Below, piece after piece: positions 43,679 through 57,087 of a DNA stretch of 64,000 nt (position 1 is the first letter of the stretch; each line of letters begins with the position of its first letter). Origin of the DNA: Eremomyces bilateralis CBS 781.70 (lineage: Eukaryota; Ascomycota; Dothideomycetes; Eremomycetales; Eremomycetaceae); NCBI RefSeq assembly GCF_010015585.1, contig NW_022985098.1, positions 127,897-191,896 of the forward strand, written 5' to 3'. The notes below the pieces were generated by a model. That model saw only the letters and a program-made list of their open reading frames with translations. It was not told where the DNA came from and did not search any database. The position numbers were made by a program, and so were the translations under genes.

Positions 43679-44708
43679 ATGTTGTTCAAAGCTGGCCTGA
43701 CCCTCTGCACCCTCGGGGCACTCTGCTCCACCGTGGTAGCAGAGTCCTGCACCATTTCCTCAGGTATGCCATAGGCACGAACGACTACAATGATACGAGA
43801 CTGAATGTAATCCAGGCGTTGCGGGTGAATGCCTCGCAACCTCAGAATGCTCCGGCACGTCGACCGCAGGGTTCTGCCCAGGAGCCGCGAATATCCAGGT
43901 ATGACAGCTTCCGTATCCCCTCGCCCAACCGGTCAGAAAGGATCGGGCCGTTGATAGGAATCTAGTGCTGCACCTACGGCAGCTGCACATCCGGAGGCGC
44001 GGCCGGCCTGTGTATCCCGACCTCTGGTTGCACTGGGACTTCTACAGCGGGCCTGTGTCCGGGACCGGCGGGCATCCAAGTACTAAATAGCACCGGCCTG
44101 AAACCATCATGATTGCTGACCGACGCCGTACAGTGCTGCACGTCCGGAACTAGCAGCAGTTGCGATCCCCAGCCAATTAACGCGGCTACCGTGAGCTTGA
44201 TCAGGGAGTTTGAAGGCTTCGTTGCTAGCCCGGAGCCGGATCCGATCGGGTTGCCGACCGTCGGCTATGGTCACCTGTGCCAATCGGACGGGTGTGCGGA
44301 AGTGTCGTATTCCTTCCCCCTGACTGAAGAGAATGCGGCAGCACTGTTGCACAGCGACGTGAAGGTAGGAGCCGGAACAATCCAACAGTAGTGTTCGAAG
44401 ATACTGACTTCCACCAGACTTTCGAGGACTGTGTCTACGACTACCTCGGCGCTTCGATAACCCTGAACGACAACCAGTTCGGAGCGATCGTCTCGCTGGC
44501 CTTCAACGTCGGGTGCGGCAACGTCAAGTCGTCCTCGCTCATCAGCCGACTTAATGCGGGCGAGACGCCCAACACGGTCGCGGCAGAGGAGTTCCCTAAG
44601 TGGAATAAGGCGGGAGGATCCGTCCTGGCGGGCTTGACCCGGCGACGCGCCGCGGAGGTCGTGCTGTTCAAGACCGCGAGCGATGTCACCGCGCACCCGG
44701 CGTGTTAA
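43679..44708 (+). CDS. Secreted GH24 (phage-type) lysozyme with cysteine-rich N-terminal repeats
   Basis: Predicted exons are 43679-43763, 43816-43898, 43966-44079, 44134-44364 and 44418-44708, giving 267 residues. A signal peptide is clear (MLFKAGLTLCTLGALCSTVVA, cleavage near A21). Residues about 24-103 hold repeats of a Cys-rich unit (GxCxxTSxCSGTSTAGxCPGxAxIQCCT). Introns 2 and 3 both fall between Gln and Cys-Cys, phase 0, so exon 3 is one 38-codon unit. The GH24 domain follows, with the lysozyme triad E121 (REFEGF), D130 (EPDPIG) and T136 (PTVGYGH). The 9- and 15-residue spacings equal E11/D20/T26 of phage T4 lysozyme. LVAAEEFPKWNK-like and GLTRRRAAEVVLF blocks complete the family pattern. 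It would cut bacterial peptidoglycan outside the cell. The family is of bacterial or phage ancestry in fungi; the raw frames look broken, but splicing restores one intact product. Confidence 0.9.
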
Positions 44709-45564
44709 AAGGGGCCATGGATTCTCCTTGCTCTTCGAGTACTCTGAAATTTGGTTGAGAGAATGCAACCCTAGATCTCATAGAGAATGGAAGGCTAAGC
44801 TTGCTTCGCTTTGACCATCACGGATTTGATAGGCAGGCGTGGCAGGGCAGTTGAATGTGAGCGACTCCGCCTAGGCACAATGGACGACAAAGAATACACA
44901 GCAGTGGTCTATAGGATAATGTCAGTGCCATAATCCACATTCCCTATTATTGTTCAACTTCCATGCAATTAGTGAATACAGCGGTAAGAACCGTGAGATG
45001 AAGAGTGGATCAGTTGTGACAGTCGACAGGCCAGGACCACAGGAGACAATGCGCGATGCTCCAGATGACAATCCACGTGATTATACACGTGACACACAAT
45101 TGACGCTCCACGTGATACTGACAGGGAATCACCACGCGCTAGTCTTAAAGAAGTCTAGTAGATTTCGGTTTCGACGACTGGCTCTCCCACACTTTTCGAC
45201 TTTCGCGCGGAGGAGCTTCAGACCTTGAACTTTCTGCTCCCAGTCGCGTTCTCTGGTCCATTGGGATATCCAGCCTCACCTATACTGCCTTTCTCTCTCA
45301 CCACCACCCACTCCACCTACTCGTTCAGATCCTTCAGAATCCCTCCGAGCTCTCTGAAGTCCTCTTCTCCAGTCAATATCTAATTTGGGATTTGTATCTG
45401 CCGTTTACCTGTGAATGCGAGAAGTCCTAAACTGTCCACCCACCCACCCACATCTGCGCTCCCACTGCTCCATGACCACTTGTACAGTATAGAGCCTATA
45501 CGAACTCCAAGCTAAGAGGGAGATTGATCTCGAAGCCGCATATGCGGCTCCATCAGCTGCAACC
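44709..45564. promoter_or_regulatory. Lysozyme 3' flank and tra1 promoter/leader
   Basis: 856 bp without coding exons. The tra1-proximal half is pyrimidine-rich from about 45240 on. It carries three CACGTG boxes at 45074-45079, 45086-45091 and 45109-45114, about 450-490 bp before the tra1 ATG. Confidence 0.6.
45074..45114 (+). promoter_or_regulatory. Cluster of three CACGTG boxes upstream of tra1
   Basis: CACGTG at 45074, 45086 and 45109, each followed by A, within 41 bp. These are candidate sites for bHLH (Cbf1-like) or bZIP factors; the binding factor is inferred only. Confidence 0.6.
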
Positions 45565-48500
45565 ATGGCGGAAAAGAACCTAGAAGCATTCGCTGCGAAG
45601 CTCGACGACCCAAACCTTGGTGAGTTTGAACCAGGACCAGGCTACTTCAGCAATTAAGAGCATACTGACAATGGCATGGTTAGATGTTCGGATAAAGTGT
45701 ACTGTCGCGACTGAGCTACGAGATAGCATAGAGATATGGTGTCAAGGCTCGTCTTATGCGACGTTCGTCGAGCGGTTCATCCCCATTTTCATGAATCTAT
45801 TAGATGGCCCGCCAGTCTTCATGAGCAATTCCCCAGAACAGGTTCGTTCGAAGACCCTACCACCTGGCTCCGCTAACCAGCATAGCGACTGCGATTATGT
45901 GTCCTCGAAATCCTCTTCCGACTCCCCATGACACCATCCGCCACATTGGAGCAGCATACGCCGCGGATCGTCGACCGGCTCATGGACCTCGTGCGCATCG
46001 AGAACGAAGATAATGCGACCCTCTGCATCAAGACGGTCATGGACTTCCTGCGGAATCAGCCGAAGGCGCTCGCGGACCGGGTTCAGCCCTTCTTAGATCT
46101 CATCCAGGAGATGTTTCAACATATGGAGCAAGCAGTCAAGGATACCTTCGACAACCCGGCGCATGGAGGCGCTCAGGGCCTCCCATCGACACCCGGAAAT
46201 GCTCAATACTCGAACTCTCCTCGCCCGGGCTCCCCGGTGACTTCAACGTCGTCAGCCGACATCGTTACGGAACAACCGCAGGCCCGCCCGCTGCAGAAAG
46301 GGATGCAATCCTTCAAAGTGATTGCCGAATGTCCGATTATTGTCGTATCCATTTTCCAGGCTCACCGGGGCTGTGTCAACAAGAACGTACGGCTGTTCGT
46401 CCCCCTGATAAAGAACGTTCTGCTCCTCCAGGCGCAACCGCAAGAGCGAGCGCACGACGAGGCCAGGGCCCAAGGGAAAATCTTCACGGGTGTCTGCAAG
46501 GACATTCGGAACCGCGCGGCCTTCGGCGATTTCATCCTCGCCCAAGTCAAGACGATGAGCTTCCTGGCATATCTGCTGCGTGTGTACTCTTCGCAGCTAA
46601 CCGACTTTTTGCCAACCCTGCCCGAGATTGTCATTCGCATGCTGCAGGATTGCCCGAGAGAACGGTCAGGTGCACGAAAGGAGCTGCTGGTTGCCATTCG
46701 GCACATCATCAATTTCAACTTCCGCAAGATCTTCCTGAAAAAGATCGACGAGCTTCTGGATGAGCGGACCTTGATCGGCGACGGCCTCACCGTGTATGAG
46801 ACGATGCGGCCGCTGGCGTATAGCATGCTCGCGGACCTCATCCATCATCTCCGCGATTCCCTGTCTCGGGAGCAGATTCGGCGGACCATTGAGGTCTACA
46901 CAAAGAATCTCCACGACGATTTCCCCGGGACGAGCTTCCAGACCATGAGCGCGAAGCTGCTCCTGAACATGTCGGAGTGCATCGCCAAGCTCGAGCCAAA
47001 GGAGGATGCGCGTCATTTCCTGGTCATGATTCTTGACGCCATCGGAGATAAGTTCGCGGCGATGAACCGACAATATGACAACGCAGTGAAGCTATCCAAG
47101 TCCTACACTCCTCCACCGATCGAGGCCTCAGCCGAGAACTTCCTCGCGGATCCGACACAGAAGCCCGACTGGGACGAGGTTGACATCTTCAACGCCACCC
47201 CAATCAAAACGTCTAATCCTCGAGAGCGGAACTCGGATCCGGTGGCCGACAATAAGTTCCTCTTCAAAAACCTTCTCCAAGGGCTCAAGAACCTCTTCTA
47301 TCAGCTGCGCGTGTGCAATCCGCAAAAACTGAAGGACGAAATTGACCCCACGAATGCCCCCGCCAATTGGAACGAGGTATCGTTCGGCTATAATGCTGAA
47401 GAGGTCAAGGTCCTGATCAAGCTGTTCCACGAAGGGATCCAAGTCTTCAAGTACTATGGGGTGGACAAGGCGCCCTTGGATAGTAACGATGCACAGTCCG
47501 TCACGCAGTATGCTGGTTCCAAGGAGGAAAAAGAGCTGCTGGAGGCGTTCGCGACCGCCTTTCACCACATCGATCCCGCGACGTTCCACGAAGTCTTCCA
47601 GTCCGAGATCCCCCATCTGCATCAGATGATTCTCGAGCACGGTTTCCTCATCCACATCCCGCAGTTCCTCCTCGCCAGCGAAGCAACATCTCCCGCCTTC
47701 GCTGGCATGCTCCTGCAATTCCTCATGACCAAGATCGAGGACATTGGGAGCTCTGATGCGAGGCGAACGTCGACATTGCTCCGCCTCTTCAAGCTGTTCT
47801 TCATGGCTGTCACCCTATTCTCGCAGCAGAATGAACCCGTCCTGCTCCCCCACGTCATCAAGATCATCACCAGGTCATTTGAGCTCTCGACAACCGCGGA
47901 GGAGCCGATGAATTATTTCCTCCTCCTACGAAACCTGTTTCGAAGCATCGGGGGCGGTCGCTTTGAAGTGTCGTACAACCACCTTCTCCCGCTGCTGGAG
48001 ATGATTTTGGAGACGCTGAACAGCCTACTCCGGACAGCACGGAAACAGCAAGAGCGAGACATATTTGTCGAACTCTCGCTTACCGTCCCGGCGCGTTTGA
48101 GCAACCTTCTTCCGCACCTGAGCTATCTCATGCGGCCGCTGGTTGTGGCCTTGCGGGCTGGCCCCGAGCTCGTGTCTCAAGGCCTGCGCACGCTCGAGCT
48201 CTGCGTGGATAACCTGACCGCAGACTATCTCGATCCAATCATGGGACCGGTCATCGATGAGCTGATGGCCGCTCTCATGGAGCATCTGAAACCCACCCCG
48301 TACAGTCATTTCCATTCCCACACCACGATGCGGATCCTCGGCAAACTCGGCGGGCGAAACCGCAAGTTCTTGACCGGCCAACAGGCGCTCGATTTCAAGG
48401 CCTACGCGGACGATGAGCCGAGCTTCGACATCCGACTGACCGGCTCCGCGCGTGAGCGGGCGTTGCCAGCATCGCTTGGCCTCGAAGTCGCGATCTCCAC

Positions 48501-51500
48501 GCTGACCGAAGTGCCCCGCCACGTCCAGGCGAAGAAGTTCGACGCCACGCATAAGCAGCAGGCCTTCCGGCTCATCCTCTCGCAGACCAAGCTCCTGATC
48601 GGTTACGAGCATTTGCCCGACGATTTCACGCAGCTGGTGCGGCTGCAAGCGGACGACGCCTATGCTCGGCACTTTGACATTGGCCCGGATTGCCTGATGG
48701 AATCCTCGCGCGACAAATCGTTCGCGAAGCGAGATGCCCAACGGGATACGCTGCGAAAGCTCCTGAAAGCCATTATCTTCGCGACCTCTGTTCCGGAGCT
48801 GTGCGATGAGGCCACTGTCTTTATCCATGATCTCGCGCGACACTTCACCGTGCTCGATCTGGGCAGATGGCTCGCATACGCCAAACATGGGAGTAAGCCC
48901 TTCGACGCGAAGGCTGGGGAAGGACCGCTCTTCATCGACACCCGAGTCATTGCGGACGCGATCGCGGACTCCCTCGCCTCCGATAGTCTCGATACCAGAA
49001 AAACCGCAGAAACGATGCTCGAGACGATTCGAGACGCCGCGGCCGCCATCTTCGGCCCGGGTCGCGCTGCTGAGAAGCTCCCGTTGTTCAAGCACTTTGG
49101 CCGATTGTTCGCCCACCGTTGCCACGAGGAAGAATGGTTCACCAAGGCGGGCGGGACCTTGGGCATCGAGATCCTGAGCAACCGCCTAGACTTCAGCGAC
49201 GACTGGCTCCGCGAACGGCAGCAGGATTTCGTGCGAGCGTTGATGTACGTCCTCAAAGACATGCCGCACGACGTCTCGTCCACGACGCGTACCCAAGCGT
49301 TGGATGCGCTGCTGGCCACCGTTACGCGGTGCAACCGCAAAGCCGAGAAGAAGGATTTGTCCGATCCCAAGTCCAGCTTGAGCGTGCTCTGCTCGTTTCT
49401 CATTTTCGAGCTGGCGCACATGAGTAAACACGTGCGGAACGCTGCGCAGAAGGCGTTTACGGTGCTGAACGAAACGACGGGTATCGGGACCCACGAGCTC
49501 ATCCGGCCATTCAAGGACAAGGTGCTCCAAACCATCTTCTTGAAGCCCCTTCGGGCGCTACCGTTTGGCACACAGATCGGCTACATCGAAGCTGTTACGT
49601 TTTTCCTATCCCTGGGACACAGCCTCGTCGATTTCAATGACCACCTGAACCGGCTGCTGATGGAGTCCCTCGCCCTTGCCGATGCAGACGATGAGACCCT
49701 CGCCTCGAAACCGCTGGAGCACCGGAGCGCCGAGTCCATCGTCCGGCTCCGCGTAGCATGCATCAAATTGCTATCGACCGCACAAGGCTTCGCAGAGTTT
49801 GGCAGTTCGCCTCCGAACCAGCAACGGACGCGAGTTATCGCCGTCTTCTTCAAGTCGTTGTATTCCAAGGCCCCCGACGTGGTCGAGGCGGCCTACACCG
49901 GACTCTCTGGCGTTTTGGTCACCACGAACAAGTTACCGAAAGACCTCCTCCATAGCGGTCTGAAGCCGATCCTCATGAACCTTCAGGACCCCAAAAAGAT
50001 CACGGTGGAGGGCTTGGAGGTGCTGGCTCGGCTGCTGAAGCTGCTGACGAGTTATTTCAAACTGGAGATCGGATCACGGTTGCTGGACCACATGAAAACC
50101 ATTGCGGACGGTCCCGCCTTGCAACGAACCTCATTCACGCTTATCGAACAACACCGGCCCATGAAAGTAATCAAGGCGATCCTCAACATTTTCCATCTTC
50201 TGCCTCCTACCGCCGTCTCGTTCTTGGGCAGCCTAGTCGCCAAGGTGATGGAGCTCGAGTTGGCACTTCGTCGCACCCGAATCAGCCCGTTCCGCGAACC
50301 GCTCCTGAAGTATCTCAACCGGTACCCGAAAGAGACGTGGGACTTCTTCGCCCCGAAGCTCCCGGACCTTTCCTACAGCCGCTTCTTCGCCCAGCTCCTC
50401 GCAGATCCCAGCAGCGATCCGTTGCGAGAAGCCGTCTGTAACGACACCGCGCCGGTCGTCAGCGGGTTGGCGGCGGAAAGCGATGGTGAGCGATGGCCGG
50501 TGATCATTAGCTCTATCCATATCACATGGTCGGTGTGTCAGGCTGACAAGACCAAGAATTTCCTGGTCAGGCGGGAAGGGATCCGAAAAGCGCTCCTCGA
50601 CGTCGGCAAGCTCCTCGAGACACGGCTGAGGACCAACAAGATCGACCCGAGCGTTCGTTTGGCCGCCGACCAAGCGGCTCAACAGCTGGTCGACATCTTC
50701 ACCGTCACCATGTCGCAAGATCCGCGCAACGTGGACCTCTTTTTCGAAGTCGTGAACGCGGTGACGGCAGATGAACTTCGTGCTTCTCCAACCCTCTTCC
50801 ACTACATATACGAGGCCATTGTGACCAGTGACGCCGTGGACTTTTCGCGGAGTTTATTGATGCGTTGTATCGAGCTTTATGCTGGCCGCGGCGCCTCGCA
50901 GAAGACCAAAACGTTCTTGTTCCACAACGTCGTCAACCCCATCCTTGCACTGGACGTCATGCGGAATTGGGACGGCCTCTTTGGGAACCAGAAAGGTACC
51001 AAGCTGATGGACCGCGCTATGATAGATGCGGTCAACACAAAGTTGTGGAGACCTCAATCGATGATCGATACCTCGGAGGAAACGGGCCAGATCGGCGTCG
51101 ATCACTCGCGGATGGAGCTGCTGCAACTCACGGCGCTCCTGCTCAAATACCATACCAACCTGGTGCAGGACTTCCGGAAAGACGTCATTCGGTTTGGCTG
51201 GAACTTCATCAAACTAGAGGACGTGATCAACAAGCACGCCGCATACGTAGTAGTCGCATACTTCGTCGCCCATTACGATACCCCTCCCAAAATCGTCATG
51301 CCTGTGTATCAGACGCTGCTGAAGGCGCACCAGAACGAAGGACGGACACTCGTCACGCAGGCGCTCGAGCTCATGGCTCCGGTCCTCCGAAAGCGCCTGA
51401 TGGGCGGCAGCGAGAGCAAATTCCCGGCGTTCGCGCGTATGCCCAAAAAGATCCTCACCGAAGAAAGCCACAATCTGCAACAGCTGATCAGCATTTTCAA

Positions 51501-54500
51501 TTTCATCGTCCGGCATCCCGACCTGTTCTACGAAGCCCGAGAGCCGCTGTCGGTGATCATCATTCCTGCGCTGGCCAAGATCGCCCAGCCTCCCAGCCCC
51601 TCCAACGAGCACAAGCGGATTGCGATCAACCTGATCAGTCTCATCTTCCAGTGGGAGGACCGTGCCGCTCGAGAGTTCCGGGAAACTAGTTCCCCTGCCG
51701 GTACGAAACGAAAAGCGGACGGTACACCCATGCCGCGGAGCAACTTCCTCGCCAACCCCGCGTTGCGCATGGTTCTCGTCCAGTACCTCGTCACATTCAT
51801 CGCATCGCTACCAGAGCGGTACCCTGTCGCGTCTCAGCGCACCAAGGACGCGTTGAGCACGCAGCCGCAAAATCTTCCCAATCCCGAAACCTCCAAGATG
51901 GCGGTACGACTATTGCACAAGCTAGTCTCGCCTCCGCACTGGATGGACTTGGATATCCCATCGCTCCTTTCTCCTCACGCGGAGAAGGGCCCGCAGCTCA
52001 TCGAGCAGAACCTCGCCACCGATCAAGGAGCCGACGAGAAGCCGGAGATCTGGCTCACGCGACAGATCAACACGCTGGAGATCGTCAAGATCCTCGTCAA
52101 CGTTGTGTCGGACACGTGGTTGCTCGAGAACATCGGCCGGGTCCAGAAGCTGCTCGAGAAAACTATGCGGATGGAGAGCTCCGAAGTGCAGGATTGCTTG
52201 CACTCGCCGGAAGCGGCCGAGTCCGGCATCAGCGGGATGGTGCCGACAATTGAGCGAGTCCTTCACATCATTCCCGACAAGGCGGCCGAGGAGGACGAGA
52301 ACAGCGACGACTCACCGGGAGCCGAGTTTATCCAATTCTGTGGCACGGTTGCGAACGAAGGCTTGTCCAACGGCCATCTCGTTTCCGCACTTAACGTCCT
52401 GTGGACGCTCTGCAAGAAGAAGCCGCAGGAGGTTGATCAGCACATTCCCGCTATCATGAAGGTTTTCCAAACCAAGCTGCTGAAGGACCACTTTTCCGCT
52501 CCCCCGGCGCATCCGGCAATACCGCATCCACGAGCTGCGGACTCCACGAACGCTACCCCTGACCCTGTCGAGTATCAAATCCAAATCGGCCTGATCTTGA
52601 AGACCATCGACATCTTGGATGCACGAATGAACTCTTTGAATGAGAATCGGCGACCCTTTCTGCAAGCGCTGGCGCAACTGGTGGAGCGTTCGCAGAGCAC
52701 CGTCATTTGCACCAAGATCCTGGAATTGGTCGAGAAATGGGTCTTCCACCACACGGGAGAGCTTTTCCCGACCATGAAGGAAAAGACGGCAGTGCTGAGC
52801 AAAATGCAGGCGTTTGAGCAGAGAGCCGATCCGACGCTGATGCGCCGCTTCCTCGACCTGGTCATCCGAATCTACGAGGATCCCAAGATCACGCGATCCG
52901 AACTGACGGTGCGCATGGAGCCGGCATTTCTGGTCGGAACAAGGGCGCAAGACGTCGACATGCGCAACCGTTTCCTAGGCATCTTCGACCGCCACCTCAC
53001 CCGCACAGCTAGCAGCCGCATCAACGCCTTGCTCGCTTCCCAAGACTGGCTTCCGCTGAGCGACACATACTGGCTGTCGCAGGTCACCCACCTCCTTCTC
53101 GGCTCGGTCGACACAAATCACACGGCCCAACTCCACGATGATGATTTCAAGGTCACGTCCCCGAACCTCGTGTTCGGAACGTACGCCAAAGACTCGCGCA
53201 TCGCAAATGTGATCGTGGACGGCGAGTTCGACGTGTTCATGAACTCGTGGAAATCCTTCCACCAGGGCCTCGGCGACGTGAAGGTCAAGGATATTCTGGA
53301 GCCGCTCGGTCAACTGCAGCACACCAACACGACGCTGGCACATGATATATGGGTCGCCTTGTTCCCGATGTTCTGGATCACCGTCCCCAAAGACGACCGC
53401 GGGGATTTTGAGAAGGCGTTGGTTGCATTGTTGACCAAGGAGTTCAATTACCGGCAGATCGACAAACGACCCAACTGCGTCCAGTCTTTGCTGGAAGGCA
53501 TTGTCCGCGCGAAGCCGCGATTGAAGTTTCCGCCGCAGGTTATGAAGTATCTAGCCAAGACATACAATGCGTGGTATACTGCTGCCCATTACATGGAGGA
53601 GGCGTCGATAAATCCGGTCATCGACACCGCGTCGGTACGGGAGAGTACCTCGGACGCGTTGTTGGAACTGTATTCGAACCTCTTAGAGGACGACTTGTTT
53701 TACGGTACTTGGCGTCGGCGCTGTCAATACGTAGAGACCAACGCGGCACTGTCCTACGAGCAAATCGGCATGTGGGAGCAGGCGCAGCGAACATACGAAG
53801 CTGCTCAAATCAAGGCTCGAACGGGAGCGTTGCCGTTCTCGCAAGGCGAGTACATGCTGTGGGAAGATCATTGGGTCATTTGCGCCCAGAAGCTTCAGCA
53901 GTGGGATGTCCTCGCCGATTTTGCAAAGCACGAGAACTTCAACGATCTCTACCTAGAGTCGACGTGGCGACACATCGAGATGTGGAACACGGCCGAGTCA
54001 CGGGAGCAGCTCGAATCGATCATCAAGTCGGTGTCGGATGCGCCGACGCCGCGGCGGGCATTCTTCCAGGCCTTCATGTCCTTGTTGAAATACAACGCGA
54101 AGCAAGAGACGCCTCAAGACCTGAACCGATTCACGGACGAGGCCATCCAGATTTCCATCCGCAAGTGGCACCAGCTTCCCAAGCGCATCACCAATGCGCA
54201 CATCCCGATCCTGCAGAACTTCCAGAACCTCGTGGAACTGCACGATGCCAGTATCATGTGCACCAGCCTAGGGCAGACCAACCAAGCGAACCTAGAGGTC
54301 AAGGCGCAGGAGTTGAAGCTCCTTCTCGGGTCCTGGCGCGATCGCCTGCCAAATTTCTGGGACGACATCAACGCGTGGCAGGATCTGGTAACCTGGCGGC
54401 AGCACATCTTCCATCTCATCAACAACGTCTATCTCTCGCTCCTGCAAAATAACCAAGCCACTCCCGGACAAGCGAATTCCTACCACTACCGCGGCTTCCA

Positions 54501-57087
54501 TGAAACCGCCTGGATCATCAATCGATTCGCTCATGTGGCGCGGAAACACAACCTCACCGACGTGTGCATCCAGCAGTTGGGCCGCATCTATACTCTACCC
54601 AACATCGAGATCCAGGAAGCGTTCCTCAAACTCCGCGAGCAGGCCAAGTGCCACTACCAGAACCGGGCGGAACTGAACCAGGGCTTGGAGGTGATCAACA
54701 ACACCAACCTCAACTACTTCACGGCACAGCAAAAAGCCGAGTTCTTCACTCTCAAGGGCATGTTTTTGGAGAAGCTGGGCGAACGACACGAAGCGAACGG
54801 CGCGTTCGGCAGCGCCCTCTGGTTCGAGATCAAACATCCCAAGGCCTGGGCGGAATGGGGGCGTTACAACGACAACATCTTCAAGGAAAATCCCGCCGAC
54901 ATGGAGCGCGCCTCCTCCGCCATCGGATGTTACCTAGAAGCGGCAAGCACTTACAAGAACGCCAAGTCGCGGCGGTTGCTCAGCCGTGTGCTTTGGCTCC
55001 TGAGCCTCGACGACGAGCGCCGCACGGTGGAGACGACCTTCCGGGAGTTCAAGGGCGATCATCCCACGTGGTACTGGATCACATTTATCCCCCAGCTCAT
55101 CCAAGGCCTGTCCCGACAGGAGGGCGTCGTCGCCCGGATGCTGCTCGCCAAGATCGCCAAGTCGTTCCCCCAGGCCCTGTTCTTCCAGTTGCGGACCGCG
55201 CGAGAGGAGTTTACGAACTTGAAAAAGCAGCAGGACGCCGCGCTAGCTAAGGACCGAGCTGCCAAGGCTCGACAGCATAGCCAGCAACCGAAAAGCTCGC
55301 CGACACAAAAGGCCACCCCCGACTCCCGCCCGGCAACGGCATCTGGAACCAAAGAGGACGCCAATACGTCTGCCGGAACCGCTGACGGGACGCCCAAGAT
55401 GGAGGCGAAGACCGAGCCGACTCCAGATGGAGTGGCCGCGGCGGATACGCCAAAGAAGCCCTGGGAATATGCCGAGGACATCATGTCGACATTGAGAACG
55501 GCGTTCCCGCTGCTCGCGTTGTCGTTGGAAACCATGGCCGACCAGATGGCCAAGTACTTCAAGTGCCCGCCGGACGAAGATGCATACCGGCTCATCGTTG
55601 CGCTGCTGAACGATGCTCTGTCCTACATCGGCCGCACTCCGCACTCGTACGGGCAAGATGTCAAACTCCCTCCGTCGACGGAAGCGAACATCACCAAATT
55701 CGCCCAATCCATCCTCCCCGCGCACATTCGAGGGTTCTTTGAGTCCGACTTTGTGCTCAAGAAGCCGACCATGTACGAATACATGCAGAAGCTTCGTAAA
55801 TGGCGCAACAAGTTCGAGGAGCGACTCGATGCCCGTGACAACCCGACGAGCCTGGAGCTGCAGAGCTCGCATCTCAGCGAGTTCAAGTACGCCAAATTCG
55901 AGGACGTCGAGGTCCCGGGGCAGTATCTCATGCTCAAGGACAAGAACACCGACTTTGTCAAGATCGAGCGGATTCTGCCGAACGTGGAGCAGGTGCGTGG
56001 CAGTGGTGTGTCGTGGCGACGGATCAGGATCCGGGGACACGATGGAAGCGTCCATATCTTTACGGTGCAGCATCCGGCTACTAAACAGGCTCGACGAGAG
56101 GAACGGATCATGCAGTTGTTCCGCATCTTCAATGGTACTTTGGTCAAGAAGCGAGAAGCCCGACGTCGGAACCTTCAGTTCACGCTTCCCGTCATTGTGC
56201 CGCTCTCCAACATTGTTCGGCTGATTCAGGAGGACCCGTCCGCTGTCAATCTGCAGCAGATCTACGAGACGTATTGCCGGTTGAATGGCATCAACAAGGA
56301 CGACCCCATCTTGTTCAGCATCGAGAAGATGCGGGGATTGAGTCCAGTAAGTTTTCCGACCTCCGGACGCGGGATCGCTGCTGACCATCTTGAACAGAAA
56401 TCACCCGCCGAGTACTTGAATGCGCTTCGCCTAGAAATCTACACATCTATTCAAGACAAGTTCGTCCCCAACTCGGTGGTGTTGGACTATTTCCAATCCA
56501 CCTACCCGTCGTTCGCCGATCTTTGGTTATTCCGTCGCACCTTTGCCTATCAGTTTGCGGCGCTGTCCTTCATGACCTATATCATGCACATGAACGCTCG
56601 CACGCCACAGAAACTGTTCATCAGCCGGGGCACCGGGCGCGTCTGGGGATCGGAGCCGTTCCCCTCCATCTCCGCGGGCAAAGCCGTCTTCCACAATCCC
56701 GAAGTCGTCCCGTTCCGCCTGACGCCGAATCTCCAAACCCTGATGGGCCCGCTGGGGACCGAAGGCATCTTCGCGCCGTCCATGATGGCGCTCGGGCGGT
56801 GCTTGGTTGAGCCCGACGGCGAGCTGGAAATGCAGCTGGCCATCTTCGTGCGGGACGAGGTGACGTTCTGGCACACGCAGTCGCACCGGCCCGCGCCGAA
56901 CACGACGCAGTTGCGGGAGCTGGTGCAGGGGAACATCGAGCTGGTGTCAAGAAGGGCGATGAGCTTCGCGAAGCCGCCGAATAGTCCGAACCTGCCGGCC
57001 AATCAAACAGTCGTGGACTCCGTGGCGCTTGCCGTCAATCCCAACAAGCTGGCGGTGACGGAACCGCTGTGGATGGGATACTTGTAA
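45565..57087 (+). CDS. tra1: Tra1, PIKK-family pseudokinase scaffold of SAGA and NuA4
   Basis: Predicted exons are 45565-45619, 45684-45841, 45886-56346 and 56398-57087, giving 3787 residues (yeast Tra1 is 3744). It is the activator-docking subunit that recruits the SAGA and NuA4 acetyltransferases in the nucleus. Most of the protein is HEAT-type helical solenoid, followed by the FAT region. A low-complexity Lys/Ser/Thr/Pro linker encoded around 55220-55460 follows, then the PI3K-like domain (RIRGHDGSVHIFTVQHPATK). Active-kinase motifs are missing: where GDRHxxN and DFG would stand there is MHMNARTPQKLFISRGTGR, as expected for Tra1/TRRAP. It ends in an FATC-like LAVTEPLWMGYL. The last intron (56347-56397) is 51 bp and stop-free, so the frame reads through it. 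Exons 1-3 rebuild MAEKNLEAFAAKLDDPNLDVRIK and LCVLEILFRLP. Confidence 0.96.

Noticed and set aside
43624-44708. Lysozyme region looked like a broken pseudogene, with its conserved blocks in different frames.
   Set aside because: Four ordinary introns with good donors, acceptors and phases join all conserved blocks into one intact 267-residue protein with a signal peptide and full active site.
55243-56388. 381-codon and 366-codon (48025-49125) frames antisense to tra1.
   Set aside because: Shadows of strong codon bias in tra1; the sense frame is continuous and conserved in character.
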